NCBI RefSeq assembly: GCF_902806995.1 | Contig: NZ_LR777654.1 | Coordinates: forward strand, 62,001-126,000 | Direction of reading: 5' to 3' | Source: Chlamydiifrater volucris | GTDB lineage: Bacteria; Chlamydiota; Chlamydiia; Chlamydiales; Chlamydiaceae | Length of the DNA stretch: 64,000 nt | Shown here: positions 37,350-45,541 of the stretch, one piece after another | How the letters are laid out: each line of letters begins with the position of its first letter | Numbering within the stretch: the stretch's first letter is position 1 | The notes under the pieces: model-generated | The model's database searches: none | What the model saw: the letters and a program-made list of their open reading frames with translations, nothing else | Told to the model about the DNA's origin: nothing | Translations under genes and position numbers: made by a program

Positions 37350-38978
37350 ATGAGTAACACGGAAAGAAAACCTTCTTTAGATCAAGGGTCTGGGGTAGAT
37401 TCCTTGGTATCTCTTGTTGAAAGTAACTCTGCATCTGTTGTGGAGACGCTCAATTCTATTGATTCCCTACAAGAAAAGTTGTCCTACGGGATAGAGGTTA
37501 TGAAGAAGCTTTTGAGCAACACCTCCTCTACGGATTGGAGAGTTTTTTGGGACGTAAGAAAGATATGTTTGCCGCTCTTCCATGATTTGAGCGACCCTAC
37601 GTTGCGGGCGAGTTTATGGAAAGAGTATGTAGAGCTTACTAAAGAGGCTAGACACTTAAAGGAGTGTCAAGATGAGGAGAGCAGTTTTGTGATCAGTCAG
37701 ATTGATCTGGCAATAACTTCCTTAGAAGGTGATATCAAATCCTTCTGTGAGGGTGGCTCACAGTTTTCCGTAGATAGAAGGGATCTAGAGATTTTCTCTG
37801 AAACGAAAAGTTTGGCTGGTCATTCAAGCTTTTATGAAGAGAAATATATTCAGGCTACTTGGCTAGGAAGTTTTGCTTCTCGGATTGCCGGGTTAAGAAG
37901 GGAGCTAAGTGAAGTTCCCATAAGGGTAAAGGCTAAGAGTGAATTTTTTCGACGTTTGTTCGCCATGGGGAATACCATTTTCCCTATTAGAAAGTCGATC
38001 ACTACTGAAGTAAGCAACCTGTTCTCTGAGGATGTTTCTGCTTTTGTGCATTTGCATTTTAAAAAAGGGACTTCTAAGGACAGTTTCAAGAAGTCGTTGT
38101 TTTCCTTAAGAAAAGAGATTAAAAGCTTACAAAGCGCTGCTAAGTTATTGGCTGTAAACTCTGAGATTTTTTCTTCCACCAGGTTGCAACTAAGTGAATG
38201 TTGGAATTGTCTGAAAGGGTTGGAAAAGGAAATTCGCCAGGAGCAAGGCGAGTTAAAACAGGCTTCTGTCAAGTATGTCAAGGAACTCGAAGAGGAATTG
38301 GCTAAGGTAATTGCAGATATTGAGGCGGGGGCGTCGGCCATTCAGTCCGGAAGGGAATTAGATCGTATCAGTCGAAAAATGCGTTCGGTTTCTTTGGTTT
38401 ACTCTGATGTCCAATCTTTGAAGGCGAAAATAAGAGAGGTTTACGAAAGAATTCAGGAGCAGAAAAACATAGAAGTCAAAGCTAATGAAGAGGCCAGAGA
38501 GCGGATTCTCCTAGAGCAGAGAGAGGTTTTGCAAAGATTCGTAGATGGTGTCAAAAGTTTTCGTGAGATTGCTCATTCGGGTAAGGAAAGTTTTTCGGAG
38601 ATCGAGGAACGTTTGAATATTTTGCGAAGTATGTTATTAGGAATGGATTTTTTATCACAGTCCGAAAGTTTATCTTATGAAAAAGACTTGAGCGATTGTG
38701 AAGAGATTTTGCAAATTCTTCAGGAGGAACAGCTGTTACAGCGAGTTGGTTCGGATGATAGTTTTGATGACCTCTCTATGGTTGTGGATTTAAAGGAGAA
38801 TCGGCGCAGACAGTTGAAGCAGTCTCTGGAAGGGTGGAAAAAAATGGTAGGAGGCTCAGGGCTAAGTTTTGAGCAGGCCATGCATTATGGTTCCTTGATT
38901 CAAGAGGGAAAAGAAAAATTGATGAAGCTAGAAAGTGAGATTTCTCTATTGAAGCAAAGGATGGCTTGCGATAATTAA
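37350..38978 (+). CDS. Coiled-coil hypothetical protein (CT768-type)
   Basis: I recognise no domain in the 542 aa. There is no signal peptide and no membrane helix. The second half, from about residue 250, is strongly coiled-coil (heptad-like Leu/Glu/Lys stretches such as KQASVKYVKELEEELAKVIADIEA and ENRRRQLKQSLEGWKK). The N-terminal third is Ser-rich. It is divergent from mqnC and followed 5 nt later by the HAD gene, so those two are probably one transcript. By position it corresponds to the conserved chlamydial hypothetical CT768. Confidence 0.8.
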   Translation: MSNTERKPSLDQGSGVDSLVSLVESNSASVVETLNSIDSLQEKLSYGIEVMKKLLSNTSSTDWRVFWDVRKICLPLFHDLSDPTLRASLWKEYVELTKEARHLKECQDEESSFVISQIDLAITSLEGDIKSFCEGGSQFSVDRRDLEIFSETKSLAGHSSFYEEKYIQATWLGSFASRIAGLRRELSEVPIRVKAKSEFFRRLFAMGNTIFPIRKSITTEVSNLFSEDVSAFVHLHFKKGTSKDSFKKSLFSLRKEIKSLQSAAKLLAVNSEIFSSTRLQLSECWNCLKGLEKEIRQEQGELKQASVKYVKELEEELAKVIADIEAGASAIQSGRELDRISRKMRSVSLVYSDVQSLKAKIREVYERIQEQKNIEVKANEEARERILLEQREVLQRFVDGVKSFREIAHSGKESFSEIEERLNILRSMLLGMDFLSQSESLSYEKDLSDCEEILQILQEEQLLQRVGSDDSFDDLSMVVDLKENRRRQLKQSLEGWKKMVGGSGLSFEQAMHYGSLIQEGKEKLMKLESEISLLKQRMACDN

Positions 38979-38983
38979 GTAGT

Positions 38984-39622
38984 ATGAATTGCGAGTCAGC
39001 GTGCATTTTTGATTTAGACGGAACGCTTCTTAAAAGTAATATTAGCTTGGCTTTTTATTTCTATGCTTTGAGAACAGGTCTTTTTTCGAAGAGGTCTTTG
39101 CCTGTATTCTTCAGGGAGGCTTTGCGGTTTTTTCTGACCGCGGATGTGTCTGTTCTTAACGCTAGTGTTTTTTCTGCATTGCTTAAGGGATTAAGATCTG
39201 ATTTTCTCGCTAGCGCGGGGGAATGCTTTGCCGCAGGTATAGAGGAAGCGCAGAGGTATGAGCCAGCTTTTGAGAGGCTCAGGTCAGCTCAGGAAGCAGG
39301 AGTTTTTACTATGATACTTTCTTCTTCTCCGGAGTTTTTGGTGGCGCCCCTGGCTAGACGTTGGGGATGCTTAGGGTTGGGGAGTACGTATCTTTCGGAT
39401 TCTTCTGGTTTCTATGAAGATATTGACGTGTGTTTGACTGGGGAAGTAAAGGCTCTTCATGTCTTGAGTATGAGACAGTCTGGGATGTTTAAAAGAATTA
39501 TTTGCTTTTCTAATGGGTTTTCAGATCTTCCTTTTTTGCTCTCCGGAGATGAAGCTATTGTAGTTCGTCCTGATAGAAAATTAAAAAAAATTGCGATCAG
39601 AGAAGGTTGGGATAGTATTTAG
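38984..39622 (+). CDS. HAD-superfamily phosphatase (HAD-IB type)
   Basis: The 212-aa protein carries all HAD motifs: FDLDGTLLKSN with nucleophile D10 and acid D12, ILSSSPEF as motif II, the lysine in TGEVKALHVL as motif III, and SNGFSDLPFLLSGDEAIVVRPD as motif IV. The tail LKKIAIREGWDSI matches the HAD-IB group that includes SerB-like enzymes and PgpC. A helical cap lies between motifs I and II. The substrate is unknown; a phospholipid-linked phosphatase such as PgpC is one option. It sits between the coiled-coil gene and rsfS, where I do not recall a gene in C. trachomatis. Confidence 0.85.
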   Translation: MNCESACIFDLDGTLLKSNISLAFYFYALRTGLFSKRSLPVFFREALRFFLTADVSVLNASVFSALLKGLRSDFLASAGECFAAGIEEAQRYEPAFERLRSAQEAGVFTMILSSSPEFLVAPLARRWGCLGLGSTYLSDSSGFYEDIDVCLTGEVKALHVLSMRQSGMFKRIICFSNGFSDLPFLLSGDEAIVVRPDRKLKKIAIREGWDSI

Positions 39623-39692
39623 AAATTCAGAAAGAGCTCTGTAAAAAAAGCTCGACCTTATCTTGGATAATCAGTTATCCTCTTGGGAACCT

Positions 39693-40055
39693 ATGGAAGT
39701 ATTTTGCTTTAACGCACTTAAAATTGTTGCCAAAGCGATTGATGATAAGAAAGGCTGTAACACCGTTGTTTTGGATGTGCGCGCTATCTCAGAGTTGACC
39801 GATTTCTTTGTTTTTGCCGAAGGTAACGTGGGGGTGCATGTTCGGGCAATTGCGGAGTTTATCGTCAGTCAGTTGAAAGAAGAATGTAAGCTGTCTCCAT
39901 TGTATGTTGAAGGGTTATCTCACAGCGAGTGGGTGGTCTTGGACTATGGGTTTATCGTTATTCATTTGTTCACCTCTTCTGTCAGAGATCATTATCGTCT
40001 AGAAGAAGTATGGAAGGATGGAGCTGTGATTACATCAAAGCTTTTGGCTTCTTAA
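39693..40055 (+). CDS. rsfS: Ribosome silencing factor RsfS
   Basis: RsfS (YbeB, Iojap family) binds ribosomal protein L14 and blocks subunit joining under low nutrients. The 120-aa product shows the family pattern: ALKIVAKAIDDKKG, VLDVRAISELTDFFVFAEG, EGLSHSEWVVLDYGFIVIHLF and RDHYRLEEVWKDG. The frame is open from TTG 39663, but ATG 39693 gives the normal length. It is 15 nt before fabF. Confidence 0.93.
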   Translation: MEVFCFNALKIVAKAIDDKKGCNTVVLDVRAISELTDFFVFAEGNVGVHVRAIAEFIVSQLKEECKLSPLYVEGLSHSEWVVLDYGFIVIHLFTSSVRDHYRLEEVWKDGAVITSKLLAS

Positions 40056-40070
40056 GAGGACTTTTAGTTT

Positions 40071-41321
40071 ATGGGAAAGAAACGAGTAGTTGTCACAGGA
40101 ATGGGAGTAGTCTCCTCTCTCGGGAATGATGTGGAATCTTTTTACGAGCAGTTGTTAAACGGCGTCAGCGGTGTCAGAGACATTGTAAATTTCCCATGTA
40201 GTGAGTGTAGCACTCGTTTTGCTGGATGGATAGAAGAATTTGACCCAGAGCCTTATCTGGATAAAAAGCAAGCTCGAAGAGTGGATCCTTTCATAACTTA
40301 TGCTGTAGTTGCCGCAAAGAAAGCTATATCCATGTCTGGCTGGGATAAAGATAACCTTCCTGCTGATAGCAATCGGTGCGGAGTGATCATTGGTTCTGGT
40401 ATGGGAGGGTTGGGAACCTTAGATGATGGGGCTCAACGGTTGATTTTGGAGAAAAAACGTCTCTCGCCTTTCTTCATTCCTTACATCATATCTAACATGG
40501 CAGGAGCGCTTGTAGCCATGGATTACGGTCTCCTAGGGCCTAATTATTCTATCTCTACTGCCTGTGCGACAGGAAATTATTGTATAGACGCGGCATATCA
40601 GCATATTGTTTCTGGTAGGGCTGATTTAATTATTTGTGGAGGATCTGAGGCTGCGGTTAACAGACTTGGGTTAAATGGGTTTATAGCTAATAAAGCCCTT
40701 TCTCAGCGCAATGACAATCCTCAAGGAGCCTCCCGCCCCTGGGATAAAGATAGGGATGGGTTTGTCCTCGGTGAAGGGGCTGGAGTTCTTGTCTTGGAAT
40801 CTTTAGAGACAGCTTTAGAGAGGAACGCGCCTATATATGCCGAGGTGTTAGGGACTTACACTAATTGTGATGCCTACCATATGACAGCTCCAAGAGAAGA
40901 TGGATTGGGAGTTACATTGTGTATAGATGGAGTTCTTAAGGAGGCTGGCATTGAAAAAGAAAGAGTTAACTACATTAATGCTCATGGAACGTCTACGGAA
41001 CTAGGAGATATTGCTGAGGTGACAGCTATTCGAAAAGCTTTTGGTTCCCACGTTGAGAACATAAAGATGAATGCTACGAAGTCTCTAATAGGACACACCT
41101 TGGGTGCTGCTGGTGGTATAGAAGCTATTGTTACAGTTTTGGCAATTCAGACAGGGCGGTTGCATCCGACTCTTAACTTGGAGAATCCAATACCCGAAGT
41201 GGAGGGGATCGATTTAATTGCTAAGAATGCCAAAGATTGTAACATTGATGTTGCTATGTCTAACTCTTTTGGATTTGGGGGACATAATTCGACTATATTA
41301 TTATCTAAATATACGCAGTAA
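40071..41321 (+). CDS. fabF: 3-oxoacyl-ACP synthase II
   Basis: FabF elongates acyl-ACP in type II fatty acid synthesis. The 416-aa protein has catalytic C165 in ISTACATGNY, H305 in NAHGTSTELGD and H342 in KSLIGHTLGAAGG with K337, the Cys-His-His triad of KAS II. It starts MGKKRVVVTGMG, the usual FabF N-terminus. The Nudix gene begins 8 nt after the stop, so the two are co-transcribed. Its acyl-ACP products can feed the nearby plsC/aas genes. Confidence 0.97.
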   Translation: MGKKRVVVTGMGVVSSLGNDVESFYEQLLNGVSGVRDIVNFPCSECSTRFAGWIEEFDPEPYLDKKQARRVDPFITYAVVAAKKAISMSGWDKDNLPADSNRCGVIIGSGMGGLGTLDDGAQRLILEKKRLSPFFIPYIISNMAGALVAMDYGLLGPNYSISTACATGNYCIDAAYQHIVSGRADLIICGGSEAAVNRLGLNGFIANKALSQRNDNPQGASRPWDKDRDGFVLGEGAGVLVLESLETALERNAPIYAEVLGTYTNCDAYHMTAPREDGLGVTLCIDGVLKEAGIEKERVNYINAHGTSTELGDIAEVTAIRKAFGSHVENIKMNATKSLIGHTLGAAGGIEAIVTVLAIQTGRLHPTLNLENPIPEVEGIDLIAKNAKDCNIDVAMSNSFGFGGHNSTILLSKYTQ

Positions 41322-41329
41322 AGTTGGCA

Positions 41330-41779
41330 ATGGAAACGGTGAAAAAAGATTATTCTTTCGGAATTATTCCGATTAAGTACTTAGAAGGACGTTCTTCTAG
41401 AAATGTGAAAGTTTGTTTGGTTCGTCATGCCAAGGGGGGGCATTGGGGTTTCCCTAAGGGGCATAGTGAGGAAAACGAGGGGCCTCAGTTCGCTGCTGAA
41501 AGAGAACTTGTGGAAGAGACTGGGTTAAGCGTAGTCTCTTTTCTCCCTAAGGTGCTTAAAGAACAGTATGAATTTTCTCAAAACGGGCAGGCTATTTCCA
41601 AGGAAGTGACGTACTTTATAGCAGAAGTATCTGGAGAAGTCCGAGCTGACCCTGAAGAGATATCGGACCATAGCTGGGTTTCATTGGGGGAAGCGTCCAA
41701 AATTTTAAGCTTTCCAGAAGCCCTAAGTACCTTGAAAGAAGCGAAAGCTTTCTTAGATAGTATTCCTTCTCGAGAATAG
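41330..41779 (+). CDS. Nudix hydrolase, probable Ap4A pyrophosphatase
   Basis: The 149-aa protein has a complete Nudix box at about residues 44-66: GHSEENEGPQFAAERELVEETGL fits GX5EX7REUXEEXGU. HWGFPKG precedes it, as in diadenosine tetraphosphate hydrolases. The orthologue by position, CT771, has been described as an Ap4A hydrolase, which clears alarmone-like dinucleotides. The frame is open from TTG 41324; ATG 41330 is taken as the start. It converges with ppa. Confidence 0.9.
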   Translation: METVKKDYSFGIIPIKYLEGRSSRNVKVCLVRHAKGGHWGFPKGHSEENEGPQFAAERELVEETGLSVVSFLPKVLKEQYEFSQNGQAISKEVTYFIAEVSGEVRADPEEISDHSWVSLGEASKILSFPEALSTLKEAKAFLDSIPSRE

Positions 41780-41786
41780 TTGCTTT

Positions 41787-41825
41787 AGAAAAAACTATAG
41801 GCCCTGTTGGAAAGTCCCTCAGGGC
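41787..41825 (-). terminator. Intrinsic terminator of ppa
   Basis: A GCCCTG/CAGGGC stem (41801-41806 with 41820-41825) has a 13-nt loop and is followed on the minus strand by CTATAGTTTTTT. It lies 12 nt after the ppa stop, between two convergent genes. Confidence 0.78.
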
Positions 41826-41836
41826 TGCTCCTTGTG

Positions 41837-42460
41837 TTAGGCAAAAGACTCCATATAATCCTCGTGGGCGAGACGAATAACATCTTTCGCTTCTTCTTTC
41901 CCATAGACTCCGGCTACTTCTACCTTAGGCTTCCCAGAACTCATTAAGTGATCCGGGGTGGCTTTGTACGTGAGAAAATAATGAATAATCATGTCTAATA
42001 TGGTTGAGGGGCAGTAAGTAATATCAGCTATTCCTCCATAGACTAAGTCATCCTCAAGAACAGCTATAATTTTATCGTCTGCTTCGCCGGAATCGATGAT
42101 TCTTATGCCTCCAATAGGTCTGGCTTGGACCAGAATATTTCCTTGGGTGATGTTTTTTTCTGTTAATACACAAACGTCCAGAGGATCATTATCGCCAAGA
42201 ATATCTGATCGATTTAATCTTTGAGCGCTGAACTCCCCTGAACGCTTACCACAGTATGTTCTAGGAAGTAGCCCGTACAAACAAGGGCAAAAATTGGAAT
42301 ATTTTTGAGGTCTGTCTATTTTTAATAAACCACTATCCTTATCAAGCTCAAATTTTACTGAATCGGAAGGAGTAATTTCAATGTAACAGCACAAGCTTTC
42401 GTAGTTGTCAGGGGAAAGCTCAGGACCATGCCATGGGTGGGGAATAAATCTTTTACTCAT
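41837..42460 (-). CDS. ppa: Inorganic pyrophosphatase, family I
   Basis: The enzyme hydrolyses pyrophosphate and pulls biosynthetic reactions forward. The family I signature [16 protein letters not shown] provides the metal-binding Asp residues, and [21 protein letters not shown] supplies further ones. The 207-aa length is slightly above the bacterial norm of about 175. It is a single gene, divergent from ldh. Confidence 0.95.
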   Translation of the reverse strand: MSKRFIPHPWHGPELSPDNYESLCCYIEITPSDSVKFELDKDSGLLKIDRPQKYSNFCPCLYGLLPRTYCGKRSGEFSAQRLNRSDILGDNDPLDVCVLTEKNITQGNILVQARPIGGIRIIDSGEADDKIIAVLEDDLVYGGIADITYCPSTILDMIIHYFLTYKATPDHLMSSGKPKVEVAGVYGKEEAKDVIRLAHEDYMESFA

Positions 42461-42596
42461 TTTAGAACTCTCTTTGTAGTGACTTTGATGTTTTAGGATA
42501 TCATTATAATGAGTTTTAGAAAAAATTGATATTTCTCTTTATTTTGACTTTTAAATAATTTTTAACGATCATTCCCCTTTGATTTTTAGAGGTTTT

Positions 42597-43637
42597 ATGA
42601 AGTATCAACTGATTCGGGAAGACCTAGAAATAGAAGGTTATGAAAAAGTAGTAAGGTTTTCTTGTGAGGAGACGAAGTTAGACTCTATTGTAGCCATTCA
42701 TAATACCCGTCAGGGACCGGCCCTTGGTGGGATTCGTATGCTTCATTACGGTTCTTTTGAGGAAGGCTTGCAGGACGTGCTCCGTTTAGCAGAAGGGATG
42801 ACTTATAAAGCTTTTATTTCGGGGGTTAAAACAGGTGGCGGAAAAAGCGTAGTTTTTTTGCCGGAGGGTGATTTCAGTCGAGAAAGTTTGTTTGAAAGTT
42901 TTGGGCAAGCCGTAGCTTCTTTGCAAGGGGAATACATTTGTGCTGAAGATATGGGAACCTCTCCGGAAGATATGCAGTTTGTTCAAAGAGCAACGAGCTA
43001 TGTTGTCGGAAGGAAAAACATTAGTGGGGATCCTTCTTATTACACTGCGCACGGACTTTTTTTATGCTTAAAATCTGTGGCTAGGAAATTGAATGCTTCC
43101 TTTGGAGATTCTTTGAGAGGATTGAAGGTTGCGATTCAAGGTCTGGGGATGGTTGGTTTTAAACTGGCTGAGAAACTATTTTGGGAAGGAGTTTCTCTCG
43201 TTGTTGCTGATGTGAATGATAAAATCACGGACATAGCCAAAACTAGATTTGGTGCTGATGTTGTCGGAGTAGACGAAATTCTACGTGTTTCCTGCGATAT
43301 TTTGTCTCCTTGTGCTAGAGGAGGGATACTAAATAGTAAAAGTATTTCTGTGCTAGGCTGTAAGGGCATAACTGGAGCTGCTAATAATCAATTAGAGTCG
43401 CCAAAAATAGCTGAAGACTTGTTTCTTAAGGGCATTTTGTACGTCCCAGACTATTTGGCTAACGCTGGGGGATTAATTAATGCTGCTTCAGAGCTAGAGA
43501 AGCCTTATGACCCTAGAAAAGTCTTGCTTTCTTTAGACCGGATTCCAGCAATATTCAATGAAGCTTACAAAATTTCGAACACCAAAAATATTAGTCTCGA
43601 AAGGGTTTTTTTGGAGCGTTTTCAAGAGGAGTTTTAG
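42597..43637 (+). CDS. ldh: Leucine dehydrogenase
   Basis: This NAD-dependent enzyme deaminates branched-chain amino acids. In 346 aa the amino-acid dehydrogenase core is seen as GGIRMLHYGSFEEGLQDVLRLAEGMTYKAFISGVKTGGGKSV, with the catalytic lysine in GMTYKA and a second in GGGK. The NAD-binding fold is GLGMVGFKLAEKL, followed by VVADVND. ATG 42597 has AGAGG 4-5 nt upstream; an upstream in-frame TTG at 42579 lacks one. Its 3' end is 7 nt from the convergent cysQ-like gene. Confidence 0.93.
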   Translation: MKYQLIREDLEIEGYEKVVRFSCEETKLDSIVAIHNTRQGPALGGIRMLHYGSFEEGLQDVLRLAEGMTYKAFISGVKTGGGKSVVFLPEGDFSRESLFESFGQAVASLQGEYICAEDMGTSPEDMQFVQRATSYVVGRKNISGDPSYYTAHGLFLCLKSVARKLNASFGDSLRGLKVAIQGLGMVGFKLAEKLFWEGVSLVVADVNDKITDIAKTRFGADVVGVDEILRVSCDILSPCARGGILNSKSISVLGCKGITGAANNQLESPKIAEDLFLKGILYVPDYLANAGGLINAASELEKPYDPRKVLLSLDRIPAIFNEAYKISNTKNISLERVFLERFQEEF

Positions 43638-43644
43638 GATTGGC

Positions 43645-44628
43645 TTACTGAACAATGGATTTCAGTTTTGTTAACACTTCATCATGGATATTAGGATTAG
43701 AGGCGGCTATGATAGCTTCCTGATTTTCTAATTGCAGAGGGGTTCTCATTTTCAGAGGGTTCCCTAGTAGATCGGAAACAATACCCCCTGCCTCTTCTGT
43801 TAGCAAAGCCCCAGGGATGTGATCCCAGGGGCTGGCCTGGGTTTTTATGTGAGGAACTCTCAGGAAAAAATCTACCTTCCCTGAAGCTACACAGGCGTAT
43901 TTATATTGGCTGTCTATTCGAATGGGTTTTGGTCTTGAAGGTAAAATTTCGCTTAGTCTTTTTGTTATCAGGTGTTGCTGATTGTATGCAGCCATAGGCG
44001 CTTCGCAGAATCTATGAGTAAGTGCTGTTGCCGTAGATATCTTTTGGTAGCTGATAGATTTTTTAGAAATACATAGAGAAAAAGAACCATGATTTTTTCT
44101 TGCAGAAAAGACCAAATATGGTTGAAGTGGGTTTTGTTTCCTTATGTTCGGGTCTGAACAAGCTATAACAGAGATACAAGGTTCCCCATCAATAATGAGA
44201 GAGACAACTACAGAAAAAGACTGATTTTTAATAAAACCTGAAGTTCCATCAATGGGATCAATTAGCCAAAATGTATCGGTTGCAGCATGTTGTCCTCCAA
44301 ACAATACATCTGTAATGAGTGATGAAGATACGTCAGGAACGTACAAGGAAACAAAATCATAGACGCTTTGAAGTTGTTTTTCACATAATTCATGAACAGT
44401 TTCCTCGCAAACAAATGGAATGCCAGAAATTTCACCTGAAAGCTTCCTTTGTATAAGGAATTGTACCCCGTAATCGGCTGGTGTAACAAAAGATCCATCA
44501 GATTTTTTCCATATAGAGAAAGGAGATAGATTTTGTTGGTACCAGACTAACTTTGGTAATATAGAAAAAAACAGATGTTCGATTATTCGTTGATAATCGG
44601 AAAGAAATTGGTGTTTTGGGTTTAGCAT
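43645..44628 (-). CDS. cysQ: CysQ/inositol monophosphatase family phosphatase
   Basis: The 327-aa protein shows the Mg2+-binding motifs of the family: VCEET, WLIDPIDGTSGFIK (DPxDGT) and SPWDHIPGALLTEEAGG (WDxxA-like, with HI in place of the usual residues). The order and spacing fit 3'(2'),5'-bisphosphate nucleotidases (CysQ/Hal2). The true substrate could be PAP or an inositol phosphate. It is divergent from plsC. Confidence 0.85.
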   Translation of the reverse strand: MLNPKHQFLSDYQRIIEHLFFSILPKLVWYQQNLSPFSIWKKSDGSFVTPADYGVQFLIQRKLSGEISGIPFVCEETVHELCEKQLQSVYDFVSLYVPDVSSSLITDVLFGGQHAATDTFWLIDPIDGTSGFIKNQSFSVVVSLIIDGEPCISVIACSDPNIRKQNPLQPYLVFSARKNHGSFSLCISKKSISYQKISTATALTHRFCEAPMAAYNQQHLITKRLSEILPSRPKPIRIDSQYKYACVASGKVDFFLRVPHIKTQASPWDHIPGALLTEEAGGIVSDLLGNPLKMRTPLQLENQEAIIAASNPNIHDEVLTKLKSIVQ

Positions 44629-44750
44629 AGTTTGAAATAAATCAACTCAAGATAAAACATATTATCAAAAGCATTGTTTATGTTAAACTGAGGCGTGTGG
44701 GGGCTGCTTTGTTATAGTTATAAAAAAGAGCGATATCGAGCTTAAAAGAA

Positions 44751-45497
44751 GTGTTTAAGAATTTTATAAATTTTTTCATTTTTTATTTTGTAAAGTTTTC
44801 GCTAGCTTTGCGTTACCGATTTACTGTTGAAGGCTTAGAAAAACTAGACTTGGACGGGTCTTGTGGTGTTTTGCTCCTTTCTAATCATGTTGCTGAGATA
44901 GATCCTGTTATCATAGAGTTTTTGCTCTGGCGAAAGCTAAAGCCGCATCCGTTGGCTTCTAGCACACTATTCAAGTCCCCTTTTGTGCGTTGGGTGTTAG
45001 GTCAAGTTGGAGCGGTATCCGTCCCTAGTATTTCCTATTCAGTAAGAGGTAGGGAGGAAAACGAAAGAGAAGTGAAGAAATATTTTGCCAGTGTTTTACA
45101 GATTTTAGAAGATTCTGGAACTGTGTTGCTTTATCCATCAGGAAGAATTTCTCGCGAAGGCAGAGAGGTTTTAGGGGGAAATTCTTCGGCCTACGTCTTA
45201 TTGCAGGAGGTGGAGAAATGCAACGTAGTCTTGGTTAGGATTAGGGGCTTATGGGGGAGCTCATTTTCTAGGTATAACAGGAACACAACGCCTCCCCTGG
45301 GGAAGACTTTTAAGCAAAGTTTCTTTGCTCTTTTAAAGAAGGGTTTTTTCTTTTTACCCCGGCGTCCAGTTTCTCTAACTTTAGAGCAAGCAGACTTATC
45401 TCTGCTGCGTTCCTTTGTGAGTAAGCAAGAATTAAATCGTTTTTTGGAAGAATGGTTTAATAGAGATCCAGAGAAGGTTTGTTTAGTGCCCTATTAA
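44751..45497 (+). CDS. plsC: 1-acyl-sn-glycerol-3-phosphate acyltransferase
   Basis: PlsC acylates lysophosphatidic acid to phosphatidic acid. The HX4D motif is at H46 and D51 (SNHVAEID). The third block, usually FPEGTRS, reads YPSGRIS here; the missing Glu is a notable change but the pattern is clear. A hydrophobic N-terminus (6-20) anchors it to the membrane. The start is GTG at 44751, with only a weak purine run upstream. It is 44 nt before the acyl-ACP synthetase gene. Confidence 0.9.
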   Translation: MFKNFINFFIFYFVKFSLALRYRFTVEGLEKLDLDGSCGVLLLSNHVAEIDPVIIEFLLWRKLKPHPLASSTLFKSPFVRWVLGQVGAVSVPSISYSVRGREENEREVKKYFASVLQILEDSGTVLLYPSGRISREGREVLGGNSSAYVLLQEVEKCNVVLVRIRGLWGSSFSRYNRNTTPPLGKTFKQSFFALLKKGFFFLPRRPVSLTLEQADLSLLRSFVSKQELNRFLEEWFNRDPEKVCLVPY

Positions 45498-45541
45498 CCA
45501 ATTGCTTGCATTGGCGTTTTTGTATCTGAAATAAGGAGAGC

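Noticed and set aside
37850-38341. 163-codon minus-strand frame opposite the coiled-coil gene
   Set aside because: Antisense of a coiled-coil gene, which often leaves long open frames; Ser/Leu-rich, no start signal.
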